DNA of 64,000 nucleotides from Salinisphaera sp. (GTDB taxonomy: Bacteria > Pseudomonadota > Gammaproteobacteria > Nevskiales > Salinisphaeraceae), in NCBI GenBank assembly GCA_027858915.1, contig JAQIBT010000085.1, forward strand, positions 1 to 64,000, given 5' to 3'. Under the pieces are notes generated by a model, which made no database searches, was not told the origin of the DNA, and saw only the letters and a list, made by a program, of their open reading frames with translations. This document shows positions 10,336 through 18,872 of this stretch, one piece after another (positions within the stretch are counted from its first letter, which is position 1; the number at the start of each line of letters is the position of its first letter). The position numbers and the translations under genes are program-made.

Positions 10336-11286
10336 ATGTCAAAAATCACCCAAGCTGTCTATCGCTGGCTGGATTTCGATCTCCGGCCGCCGCGTGATAT
10401 CCCGGCCAACACCACTGCGCCGCAGAAAGTCACTTTCCACGCGCTACGTATTTTGTTTGGACTGATCTGGCTGTTCAATAGTTGGACGGCCTCGGCCAGT
10501 GCTAACAAGCATGACATTGCGCAGTTCATCGGCCTGCCCTTCGAATCGTGGCCCGTGCGAGTGATCGGCAACGGTGTTTTGCTGCTCGATTTGATCATTG
10601 CGATCGCACTGCTCTCGGGGCGCGGCATGCGCGCCGCACTCTGGCTGGGCGTGGTCTATTTGCTCATCATGTGGTTGGGTGTCTCGCATACCGGCGGTTT
10701 CAATACAGCAGTCGGGCAAACGGATCCGGGAATTGCACCGCCATACCTGATTATGCTGATCGTCACGTTCGCCTGTTGGCGCATCACCCAGCCCGCGACG
10801 CCCGGCAACGCGGCCGCTGACGAGCATGCACGGCTCTCGATCTATGCGATGCGACTGGCGTTTGGCTTTTTGTGGGCCTGGGATGCATTGTTCAAGTGGC
10901 ATCCCTACTATCTGACCCATCTGATGGGTTATCTGACCGCATCCCAGCAGGGTGAGCCGGCCTGGCTGGTCGCCTACACCCAAGTCTGGATCGATATCAT
11001 CAACTTGTTCGGACCCGTGCTGTTCGCGGTGCTGGCATCGTTGCTGGAAGCCATCCTGGCCTGGAGTCTGATTAGCGGGCGTTTCCTGCGCTTGTTCTTG
11101 CCGGTCGGGTTTGTCTATTCGCTGGTCATCTGGTCAACTGCCGAGGGCTTTGGCGGACCGTACACCGCCATGGGGCACACTGGCATGACTGGCAACATGC
11201 TCGGCAACGCGGTGATTTATGCGTTGATATTCGTAGGTTTCATGGCAGCTTATCGCTGGCCGAAACCGATCGAAGCGAGGGCGTAG
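10336..11286 (+). CDS. Membrane protein made of two DoxX-like modules
   Basis: 316 residues, about eight membrane helices. The two halves look like copies. The first runs from HALRILFGLIWLFNSW to VSHTGGFNTAVGQTDPGI; the second from YAMRLAFGFLWAWDALFKW to EGFGGPYTAMGHTGMTGN. Each has an R-x-x-F-G helix start and a GG-(F/P) loop before the last helix. This resembles a tandem DoxX/MauE-type quinone-linked membrane fold, though I cannot name a characterised homologue. GAAGG lies seven bases before the ATG. It follows the DUF4396 gene by 146 bases on the same strand and probably serves the copper island. Confidence 0.6.
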   Translation: MSKITQAVYRWLDFDLRPPRDIPANTTAPQKVTFHALRILFGLIWLFNSWTASASANKHDIAQFIGLPFESWPVRVIGNGVLLLDLIIAIALLSGRGMRAALWLGVVYLLIMWLGVSHTGGFNTAVGQTDPGIAPPYLIMLIVTFACWRITQPATPGNAAADEHARLSIYAMRLAFGFLWAWDALFKWHPYYLTHLMGYLTASQQGEPAWLVAYTQVWIDIINLFGPVLFAVLASLLEAILAWSLISGRFLRLFLPVGFVYSLVIWSTAEGFGGPYTAMGHTGMTGNMLGNAVIYALIFVGFMAAYRWPKPIEARA

Positions 11287-11737
11287 CGCCAAGCCGAGCA
11301 TTGCGTTTTGTGGGGCAGGTGCGTTGCCTGCTCAAGAAAACAAAGATGGTCAGGCGGTCGGATCAAGCTATCAGGTGCCAAACCCCTGCAATGCAACAGT
11401 GCCGTGCTCTTCGGGTTCACCCCGAACTCGCCACAGCTGACCCCCGTGGTTTGACTCGAATATGAGTTTTATTGATCGGAAGTGTGGTTAATCCGCTGTA
11501 CAGCCGTGGCCGTTACTATCAATTGAATACTGCGTTTGAGTCTGGCGCCATGCAAAACGGATTTGCAATCCTGCGGACATGGCAGGGTTGGGAATTCGGC
11601 TGCAATGAAAGGACAGTATCGTTGCAAAATACACAACATGCGTTTTGCGAGCATGATAAAGAACTGCGGCGCTTGGGTTGGTCGGAATGAGAATCGGTTT
11701 ATCTACGTTATATAGCTGGATTAAAGGAATTTACGTT
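11287..11737 (+). other. Intergenic region without a convincing gene
   Basis: 451 bases between the DoxX-like gene and the Met/His-rich protein. A 72-codon open frame (11472-11690) has no ribosome site and no family-like composition. The 3' end is relatively A+T-rich (TTACGTTATATAGC region near 11706) and may hold the promoter of the next gene. Nothing firm can be assigned. Confidence 0.5.
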
Positions 11738-12085
11738 ATGCGCTCGAGTAAAAATATGAGAATCAAGACGGCTTACGCGTTGCTATGTTCAGGTGCGCTT
11801 TTATTGGGTGGAACTCAAATGGCCGTCGCTAGTAGCGATGGTAACGGAAGCCACCAGGGCATGAACCCTGACAATCGAATGGGTATGTCGGTCGATAGTG
11901 GAAAGGTTTCGGGGGCGAAGGACACCGACAGAGACAACCGCATGTCGGCTGAACAAGGTGAATCCGATAGCGCCAAGCCGCACGCCCATAACAGTACGCA
12001 AGGCATGAGTCCCAACCAGCATGGCATGCAAATGTCTACCGACAGTGCAGCTATGTCCAAGGATCAAAGGAAATCGGAGAAGTAA
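11738..12085 (+). CDS. Met/His-rich exported protein, probable periplasmic copper binder
   Basis: 115 residues from ATG 11738, chosen because AAAGGA lies nine bases upstream and the product then begins with a proper signal peptide (YALLCSGALLLGGTQMAVASS). The mature part has almost no hydrophobic core. It is made of Met, His, Asn, Ser and Asp, with repeats such as HQGMNPDNRMGMS and QGMSPNQHGMQMS. Such Met-x-x-Met/His composition is common in periplasmic copper scavengers. No named family is recognised. A strong terminator follows at 12125, so it forms the end of a unit. Confidence 0.6.
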   Translation: MRSSKNMRIKTAYALLCSGALLLGGTQMAVASSDGNGSHQGMNPDNRMGMSVDSGKVSGAKDTDRDNRMSAEQGESDSAKPHAHNSTQGMSPNQHGMQMSTDSAAMSKDQRKSEK

Positions 12086-12124
12086 ACGAAACGACGGCAG
12101 GAAAATTGAATATATTGTAGTTGG

Positions 12125-12150
12125 AAGGGCAACGTGTGTTGCCCTTTTTT
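12125..12150 (+). terminator. Rho-independent terminator
   Basis: AAGGGCAAC, loop GTGT, GTTGCCCTT, then a run of T. It ends the Met/His-rich gene transcript. Confidence 0.85.
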
Positions 12151-12177
12151 GTTGTTGCTCCGAGCATGCCAAACTCT

Positions 12178-12459
12178 TGCAACGGCCTGTTGATTACGAC
12201 GAGCGAACTGAAATGCGTTGCGGCATCAACCCCAATCCCGATCGGCGCGTCGCGGTGCTGGGTATTCAAGGGTTGGCACCGTCCGGTTCGTAAGCGAAGA
12301 CGGCGATGTGACTTTCGCTATGAAATTCGACGCGAGTGTGCGCCTTGCATCGGTGTGCGATGGAAACAGAAATACGGTGGTACAGAGGATATCGCACAGG
12401 CCTAAGGAGAGGCGACCTCATCGACCGCCTTCGTGTCAGGCGTTCGCGCCTGGTTCTGA
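12178..12459 (+). pseudogene. Second copB, 3' remnant
   Basis: In one frame the sequence reads RYEIRRECAPCIGVRWKQKY, GGTEDIAQA, a TAA at 12403-12405, then GEATSSTAFVSGVRAWF and a stop. This lines up with the last 50 residues of the CopB encoded at 8.6-9.4 kb (KYQVRRELVPYIGVRWEQKY, and SSTAFVVGLSAWY at the end). About 40 codons before it there is a weaker match (SELKCVAASTPIPIG). Similarity is good but not near-identity, so it is an old paralogue or a second cop operon, not a recent duplication. Confidence 0.8.
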
Positions 12460-12968
12460 CTGGCGGCTGACTCGTACTGGTATCAAGGAGATGATGTAGG
12501 CAAGGCGCGCCGAAACCGCCGGCCTCGAGTACGCCGACCGGTAACCGCTGGGGTACGAAAACCGCACGCGGTGGCGCCCAGCCGCCGATAGAACCGGTAT
12601 TCTTTAGTCCTTTCGTCGTGTGCGCTGACACATCGAACGAGAGCGTAGCGGGTGGCCTGCCGCCTTTTCGGCTCAGACCAAATGACAGAAGAGACGGTGC
12701 ACCGATCATGACGGGGCTGATTGTCGAGCCTCGTTTTTCGTTGACAGCGTTTTAACGGTCTTATATACGTATGCAGTCGGGCACAATAGGAGATCGCCTT
12801 AAACTGCGGCAACGTGCTGTTGGCACAGGGTCTTGATCTACGCTGATGGCGACCGGGGCAGCGTTAGTAATGGGCCATCGTGGTTGTATCGAATAGGAAT
12901 TGCTCGACGATCGGGGATCGGACTTGACTCGTCCGGTGTGAACAATCTCAGGGAGAGGGACTTCGAAC
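12460..12968 (+). other. Degraded region between copB remnant and porin
   Basis: No intact gene is visible. On the minus strand around 12560-12660 a short stretch (DERTKEYRFYRRLGATA) resembles the end of a GNAT acetyltransferase (FYRRLGA), but the rest of the fold is not seen. The last 250 bases probably contain the porin promoter. CAGGGAGAGGG at 12949-12959 serves as ribosome site for the ATG at 12969. Confidence 0.35.
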
Positions 12969-14109
12969 ATGAAAACACCATCACGCAATACGTGGGTGGT
13001 CTGCGCTCTGATCGCTGCATCAGGGCCGATGATCGTCCAGTCGGCACAAGGCTGCCGAATTCAAGGTATCAGGCCAGGTCGACCGAGCGGTCGTGGGTGC
13101 CGACAACGGCAAACAAACCGACTACGGCTTCGTTGACAGCAACGGATCGGATACTCGATTTCGTTTCACTGGAGACCAGACCATGCCCAACGGGCTCAAG
13201 GTCGGATTTTCTTATGAGCTCGCGATTCTCAGCAATCTGTCAACGGATTTTGACATCAACAAATCGGGCGGAAGCAAGAATAATTATTTGAATACCCGTC
13301 TTGCCGATGTCTATCTGCAAGGTAACTTTGGCAAGCTGAGCTTTGGCAAGGGAGACGGCGCGGCGAACGGCACGTCGGAAGTCGATTTGTCCGGTACGCA
13401 ATATCTGGGTGGCGGTTCGGCCCACTACTACGCCAGCGGGATATCCTTTATTGGTCCGGGCAATCAAGTGCTGAAAAGTAATATCGGCAATGCTGCGTAC
13501 AATAACTTTGATGCCTTGAGCCGCACCAATCGCGTGCGCTATGACTCGCCTTCGTTCGGTGGCGTAGTGTTATCGGCGAGCCTGGACAACGGCCATGCCT
13601 ACGAAACGGCTGCCCGATACAGTACGAAATTTGCGGGCGGCACCAAATTCGAGGCAGCTGTTGACTGGTTGGATAGCGAAAGTCTTGGCGCGGAAATCAA
13701 TCCCAACGGTGTTCGGGTCACCAATAGTCGCTTTCAGGAGTATGGCGGCTCGGCGTCGCTGCTGTTGCCATCAGGGCTGAACTTCACCGGCATGTACAAG
13801 AAGCGTAATCGGATCGGCGGTAACAGCAAAGGTAATCAAGGCCAGAGTTTCTTTACCGGCGTCGGCTACATTCTGGGCCGTAATCATTTTCAGGTTGGCT
13901 GGGGCGGCACCCGCGACTATGCCAACAATAACAGCCGCGGCAATTCATATCAGGCTGCCTATGTATTCGACTGGACGAATAGCGTAGAGCTGTACGGCAG
14001 CTATCACCTGATCACGCTGGATCATGTCTACGATTCGCAAGCAGGAAGAGACGTGAACGCCAAAAACATCAACTATCTCTTTCTTGGTACTCGGATAAAA
14101 TTCCTCTAG
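12969..14109 (+). pseudogene. Outer-membrane porin with frameshift at the signal-peptide junction
   Basis: ATG 12969, preceded by GGGAGAGG, opens a signal peptide (WVVCALIAASGPMIVQSAQ). The mature porin is in the next frame (AEFKVSGQVDRAVVGADNGK and on for 340 residues). Reading GCA CAA GCT GCC GAA would be in frame; the extra G at 13050/13051 breaks it. The mature part is a typical 16-strand general porin: DTRFRFTGDQTM, a constriction-loop region with DLSGTQYLGGG, long YxxKF strands and a C-terminal FLGTRIKFL. Either the gene is dead or this is a one-base sequence error. Translation from an internal start would lack the export signal. Confidence 0.75.
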
Positions 14110-14312
14110 CCGTGATTGGGCCTTTCTGATGTGACCCGAGGGCGTGGTTTGGTAATTAGTCTCTAGCAAGCGTTTAGTGACCGGCGCATTCACGCTACGG
14201 ACGAATCACCGCCTTGCCCTCGGGGCATTAATTTTTAATTTTTAACACCAAGGAAGCCTGTTTGGGCGGTCGTGATGGCGCTTGACGCTCCCTGGCTTGA
14301 GCATCTTGTATT

Positions 14313-14801
14313 ATGCGAATAGAACGTAAAACGATCCGTTCGGCCGGCATCTGTGTGGGTTTGCTGGTGGCGGCCTTGTTGTCTGGGTGCGCAGGCGTGC
14401 TGGGCCCCGGAAATTCAGATTATAGTGATTTGCCGGGCTCGGGCGATCATATGGCGAAAGGGCCCGGTGTATTTCATGCCGGGCAAGACCAGAACTATGA
14501 AGGCGGATACCGTGTCTTCTCCACGAATCCGTCGAAGAAGGCGTTGGTTAATTCATCCACCCAGCGGCAAACGGGCTCGGAAGCCATGGCTACGAATAGC
14601 ACCGTACCGCAGGACAAGCCGGTTGGCTCGCTGACGCCGAGCAAGAAGGCGCAATTCCGCCAGTTCCAGGAGTATCAGCAATTCAAGCATTTCCAGCAGA
14701 TGCCTCACAATACGGCGGATTATCAGAAATTTCGTGATTGGCAGGAGTGGAAGCAATACGAACAGTGGAAAAATAGCGGCAGTAGTCCTCAGCAGCAGTG
14801 A
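14313..14801 (+). CDS. Small lipoprotein, Gln/Lys/aromatic-rich C-terminus
   Basis: 162 residues. Lipobox LLSGC at about residues 23-27 marks lipid attachment, followed by Ala-Gly. The middle is polar and disordered. The last 60 residues are a charged, Gln- and aromatic-rich segment (FRQFQEYQQFKHFQQ, later RDWQEWKQYEQWK) that should form an amphipathic helix. I recognise no family. The ribosome site is weak. It stands alone between the porin remnant and the exonuclease. Confidence 0.65.
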   Translation: MRIERKTIRSAGICVGLLVAALLSGCAGVLGPGNSDYSDLPGSGDHMAKGPGVFHAGQDQNYEGGYRVFSTNPSKKALVNSSTQRQTGSEAMATNSTVPQDKPVGSLTPSKKAQFRQFQEYQQFKHFQQMPHNTADYQKFRDWQEWKQYEQWKNSGSSPQQQ

Positions 14802-14938
14802 TTCGGACGGGCTCCTGGTCCTGGATCTAATCCGCCTTGCCGCTGCACTGAATCGTCGGTGCGCGCTGCCTGCAGTTCCACGGCACACTCTGCAGCGTGC
14901 GCAGTGCGCGCCTGAGCCAGGTGGCCTGATTGTTATCG

Positions 14939-15946
14939 ATGCCTGACCTCATTGCGTTGACCCGCGAAGGGCTCTATTGTTCGGTTGGCGATTTTCATAT
15001 CGATCCGTGGCGGCCCGTAGGCCGGGCGCTCATTACGCACGCGCATGCCGATCATGCGCGCGCTGGCCACGGCCACTACTGGGCGGTCGATCACGGCGCG
15101 TCCTTGCTGCGCAAACGCCTTGGCACACATATTCAGTTAACCGAGGTCGCTTACGGGCAAGCATTGACTTTCGGCAATGCCCAGGTGTCTTTTCACCCGG
15201 CCGGCCACGTGCTTGGATCGGCTCAGATCCGGGTAGAGGTCGACGGCGAGGTGTGGGTTGCCTCTGGCGACTACAAACGCGATGTGGATCCGACGTGCGC
15301 GAATTTTGAGGTCGTGCCTTGCGACACGTTCATAACCGAAGCGACGTTTGCACTGCCGGTTTATCGCTGGGCGTCGAGTGCGTCGATCGCCGCCGATGTG
15401 CTGCGCTGGTGGCAGGGCAACGCCGTGACAGGACGCACCAGCGTCCTGTTCTGCTATTCGCTGGGCAAGGCACAGCGGCTGTTGGCTGAACTTTCCAATC
15501 TTACGAGCGCGACCGCTTATCTGCATGGTGCGTTGGTGCCGTTGACCCAGATCTATCGAGAGGCCGGTATCGATATGCTGCCCACCGAGCCGGTCAGTGC
15601 GCCGGATAACCGGTATGATTTTTCCGGTGATCTGGTCATGGCGCCGCCGTCCGCGGCTGGGTCGCGATGGATGCGTCGGTTTCCGCACCACGAAACCGGT
15701 TTTGCTTCTGGCTGGATGCGTATCCGGGGTAATCGCCGCCGCCGAGGCTATGATCGCGGCTTTGTACTGTCGGATCACGCCGACTGGCCGGGGCTTATTG
15801 ATACCATCGAGGCCACGGGGGCGACGCGAGTACTGGCCACGCATGGCCGTTCAGACGTGCTGGTCCGCTATCTGCGTGATCGACGCATCAATGCGGCACC
15901 CCTGGCCACAGAATATGCAGACAGTGTGGAAACCGAGTCCGATTAG
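14939..15946 (+). CDS. Ligase-associated DNA exonuclease (metallo-beta-lactamase/beta-CASP-like)
   Basis: 335 residues from ATG 14939. The metal motif THAHADHARAGH (about residues 36-47), FHPAGHVLGSAQI, VASGDYKRD and near the C-terminus VLSDHADW and ATHGR give the metal ligands and fold of the family that is normally co-transcribed with an ATP-dependent DNA ligase (putative exonuclease, DNA-ligase associated). In that family it is thought to process DNA ends. No ligase or helicase partner is seen on either side here; the next gene is a patatin phospholipase. The 230 bases after it hold no recognisable ligase remnant. Confidence 0.88.
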   Translation: MPDLIALTREGLYCSVGDFHIDPWRPVGRALITHAHADHARAGHGHYWAVDHGASLLRKRLGTHIQLTEVAYGQALTFGNAQVSFHPAGHVLGSAQIRVEVDGEVWVASGDYKRDVDPTCANFEVVPCDTFITEATFALPVYRWASSASIAADVLRWWQGNAVTGRTSVLFCYSLGKAQRLLAELSNLTSATAYLHGALVPLTQIYREAGIDMLPTEPVSAPDNRYDFSGDLVMAPPSAAGSRWMRRFPHHETGFASGWMRIRGNRRRRGYDRGFVLSDHADWPGLIDTIEATGATRVLATHGRSDVLVRYLRDRRINAAPLATEYADSVETESD

Positions 15947-16179
15947 GCTGCAGGCTCGACCGCGACCGCAGTGCTTCATTTTCACGCCAGCGGGCCGATT
16001 CAGTGGCGAGGTGCGCGATTGGATGAATCGCCACGATGCCGGCTGGACGCGCTTACGGCCTGCGGGTTGGCCGGCCATCACTCTTGCCTGCCGTGCGGTG
16101 CTATGGCCTACCGGCTGTGGCCCGTTTTTCCGTGTTCGGGAATTGTATTCATGATGCCTTGTTCCGCTCGTCGTCTTCC

Positions 16180-17661
16180 ATGACAGAGAGCGACTCTCCG
16201 ATCGAACCACTCAACCGGGCTGGCGACGAACGCTCGCGTCTGGCACTGCAGCGCATGGAACGGGCGTTGGTGCGCGCCTGGCTAGCTGCCTCCGATCAAT
16301 TGCCGGACGCCGATTATCAGACCCTGCGCTATGCAATCGGCCTGGCGCGCCTGCATGAATTTGCGCCTGCTAATCAGCCTGACGCCGCCGACGTGCGTAT
16401 CGATCCGCAGACAGTATTGCCGCTGCGCGACTGGCTGCTGACTCATCTGCACGACCTCTTGCGCTCGCCGACTTCGGCGGTCGAGAAGCTGACTGCCTGC
16501 CGCGAGGCGATTCATCACTGTCGCGGTCTGGCGATCACAGTACGCCGGCAACTCCTGGATACCCATGTCGATGCGTTCGACGCCGAGGCGCTGGATCGCG
16601 AGGCAGGTCAACGTGCGCTCGTGGTGGTGGCCGGTGGTGGCGGTGGCGCCGGCTATGTGTATTCCGGCGCGTTTGCGCGGCTCGACGACGCGGGCCTGAT
16701 CCCTGATTACATCGTGGGAAATTCGATTGGGGCTATTCTCGGTTTGTTCCGCGCCCAGCGTCGCCATGGCGATCAACGAGAGTACATCGAATTCGCCAGC
16801 ACCTTGAAAAAACGCGACATATTCACGCCGTCGCGCCGCCGCCGCGAATTCTGCCTTGGCGGTCTGCTGCATCTGCACCTCAGAGCCCTGCATCGACGCA
16901 TGTCCGTGGGCCCGCTGCGTCGGCCGCTGCGGCTCGACGAGATGGAGATTCCGTTGGATATCGTGGTCGCCGGCCTGCGCCGGCGTCCGTATGAAAAACT
17001 CGGCGCCGACATGCGCGAGCCGAATCGCGGGCCGCAGCGGTTTCTGCCGATGCCGTTGCGGGTGGCCGCTCGCCTGACACGGCTGCTGCAGTTCTTTCGC
17101 AGCGACATGGTCGAGCCGATCGTGCTGGGACGCGATACCACCACGCGGGCCGTACATGCCGTCGATGCGGTGGGCTTTTCCGCAGCGGTGCCCACTATCC
17201 TGCAATATGAGCCGGGGCCGACCGCCGGTGTGACGCGTGAGATATTTGCCGAGCTGATGTATCGGCACGAACTGACAGCGATCGTCGATGGTGGTGTCGC
17301 CGACAACGTGCCCGCGCGTGCGGCCTGGCGTGGTATCGCCGCTGGTCGGGCGCGAACCCGCAATGCTTATTATCTGGCGTTCGATTGCTTTGTGCCGCGT
17401 TTGGACCCGAAGAATCTATGGCTCTGGCCCATCATGCAGACCGTGCAGATGCAGATGCGCGTCAATCGGGTCTATGCCGATACCATGGTCCGGTTCCATC
17501 GCACGCTCTCACCGATGAATATCGTGCCGCAGGCGGACGCCCTGCAAATGGCAATGGGTTGGGGCTATGAACAAATGGACACTCAACTGGCGGAGGTTCA
17601 AGAAATGATGCGCCCGGTTCGGCTCGACGGGGCAGCCGACGTCCCGGTTCGTCGGGCATGA
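16180..17661 (+). CDS. Patatin-like phospholipase
   Basis: 493 residues from ATG 16180. The patatin core starts near residue 150: oxyanion loop VVVAGGGGGAGYVYSGAFA, nucleophile motif GNSIGAILG (Ser about 186) and catalytic Asp in VDGGVADNVPARAA (about 370), giving the Ser-Asp dyad. The first 140 residues are helical and specific to this subgroup, related to DUF3336-like N-terminal extensions of bacterial and fungal patatins. No signal peptide, so cytoplasmic or membrane-attached. It should hydrolyse acyl esters of phospholipids or neutral lipids. The next gene, a voltage-sensor-like membrane protein, begins 16 bases after the stop, so the pair is probably co-transcribed. Confidence 0.88.
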   Translation: MTESDSPIEPLNRAGDERSRLALQRMERALVRAWLAASDQLPDADYQTLRYAIGLARLHEFAPANQPDAADVRIDPQTVLPLRDWLLTHLHDLLRSPTSAVEKLTACREAIHHCRGLAITVRRQLLDTHVDAFDAEALDREAGQRALVVVAGGGGGAGYVYSGAFARLDDAGLIPDYIVGNSIGAILGLFRAQRRHGDQREYIEFASTLKKRDIFTPSRRRREFCLGGLLHLHLRALHRRMSVGPLRRPLRLDEMEIPLDIVVAGLRRRPYEKLGADMREPNRGPQRFLPMPLRVAARLTRLLQFFRSDMVEPIVLGRDTTTRAVHAVDAVGFSAAVPTILQYEPGPTAGVTREIFAELMYRHELTAIVDGGVADNVPARAAWRGIAAGRARTRNAYYLAFDCFVPRLDPKNLWLWPIMQTVQMQMRVNRVYADTMVRFHRTLSPMNIVPQADALQMAMGWGYEQMDTQLAEVQEMMRPVRLDGAADVPVRRA

Positions 17662-17677
17662 ACTCGAGCCGCCCGGC

Positions 17678-18733
17678 ATGAATACGCAGCGTCGTCGTCC
17701 GCCGAGCCCGCTGGACGTGGTCAGCTCGGAGAAAACACTCTCCGAGCGGCTGTACCTGCTTTGGGATCTGTCGATTGTGGCGGTGGTTTCGGTCAACCTC
17801 ACCTTGATCGTGATTGATGCCCTGTATTCAGTCGGATTCGTCCAACAGATGCTCGCCGCCGCGTCACCGGCGGCTCACGACTGGTATGCCGGTGCCATCC
17901 ACCAGCATTTCATGCAGATCGATCTGGCATTCGTCGCGGTCCTGGTGGCCGACGTACTGGCCGGCTGGGCGCTGGCGATCGTTCAACGACGCTATTACCG
18001 CTGGTATTTCTATCCGTTTGTGCGCTGGTACGACGTGCTTGGCTGCGTGCCGATCGCGGCCTTCCGTTTTTTGCGCGTACTGCGTGTGATCTCCATCGTC
18101 ATGCGCCTGCAGCGGCTCGGCGTCATCGATATCCGGCACTGGTGGCTATGGCGCAATGCGGCGGTCTATTACGACATCGTGGTCGAGGAAATTTCCGATC
18201 ATGTGGTTATCAAGGTGCTTTCCGGCGCCCAGGACGAGCTCAAGAGTGGTGGCCAGCAGCTGTCGCGGCAGATCGTCGAGGAGGTCATCGCGCCGCGCCA
18301 GCAGCGTCTCACGCGGGCGGCCAGTGCGCAGATTGAAAACGCCGTGGTTTCGGCCTATCAGAGCAATCGCGATCAGATCCAGGCTTACGTCGCCAATATT
18401 GTGGGCCGGGCGGTTGATGAGAATATGGCACTGAAGAACGTCGAACGCGTACCCATGCTGGGGAGTTTTGTCAGCCGAGCGCTGGACGCGGCCATCCGGG
18501 ATACCGTCAATCACGTACTCGACGAAGCAGTGAACGGTCTGTCGTCCGAAGAATTCGATGAACTGTTAGCCAATATCGTCGAAAGCGCGATCCAGCGGCT
18601 GTTGTCCGAGGATATCGGCCAGGCTTCGGGCGAGGTCCGGGATGCCACCGTGGAAGTATTGGAACTGGTCAAGGAACAGGTGGCCGTACAGCGCTGGCGC
18701 GAGCATTTCGAGGAGTCGGCCCACCGAGGATGA
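17678..18733 (+). CDS. Voltage-sensor-like membrane protein without a pore domain
   Basis: 351 residues. Four hydrophobic segments fill residues about 28-150. The first is LSIVAVVSVNLTLIVIDAL. The second is acidic (QIDLAFVAVLVADVLAGWAL). The third starts FYPFVRWYDVLGCVPIAAF. The fourth is Arg-studded (RFLRVLRVISIVMRLQRLG), with arginines spaced by three like an S4 voltage sensor. No S5-P-S6 pore follows. Instead there are about 190 cytoplasmic, helical, charged residues (SGAQDELKSGGQQLSRQI and on). Similar genes exist as hypothetical membrane proteins. It is the second gene of a probable operon with the patatin. Function unknown; the fold call is from pattern only. Confidence 0.6.
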   Translation: MNTQRRRPPSPLDVVSSEKTLSERLYLLWDLSIVAVVSVNLTLIVIDALYSVGFVQQMLAAASPAAHDWYAGAIHQHFMQIDLAFVAVLVADVLAGWALAIVQRRYYRWYFYPFVRWYDVLGCVPIAAFRFLRVLRVISIVMRLQRLGVIDIRHWWLWRNAAVYYDIVVEEISDHVVIKVLSGAQDELKSGGQQLSRQIVEEVIAPRQQRLTRAASAQIENAVVSAYQSNRDQIQAYVANIVGRAVDENMALKNVERVPMLGSFVSRALDAAIRDTVNHVLDEAVNGLSSEEFDELLANIVESAIQRLLSEDIGQASGEVRDATVEVLELVKEQVAVQRWREHFEESAHRG

Positions 18734-18795
18734 ATTCAGATGCGTTAGCTTATCAAGTGGCTTAGGATTTCAACCTGGGGCAGACCAAAAGTGCA

Positions 18796-18825
18796 TTGAC
18801 ATCAAACCGCAATGTGTCGAACTTA
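18796..18825 (+). promoter_or_regulatory. Candidate promoter of the ugp operon
   Basis: TTGACA at 18796-18801 followed after 17-18 bases by a poor -10 (GAACTT/AACTTA). It sits 50 bases before the ugpB start. No clear Pho box is visible. Confidence 0.25.
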
Positions 18826-18872
18826 GGCTCGCGTTTGGCGATAGAATCACAAAGAATGACCGGGAGGCGCTT

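Noticed and set aside
11472-11690. 72-codon frame upstream of the Met/His-rich gene
   Set aside because: No ribosome site, no signal peptide or domain; composition not convincing.
12560-12710. Possible GNAT acetyltransferase remnant on the minus strand
   Set aside because: Only about 17 residues (around FYRRLGA) look right; not enough to call a pseudogene.
18734-18872. Pho box upstream of ugpB
   Set aside because: No pair of CTGTCAT-like direct repeats at the right spacing; only a moderate TTGACA is seen.
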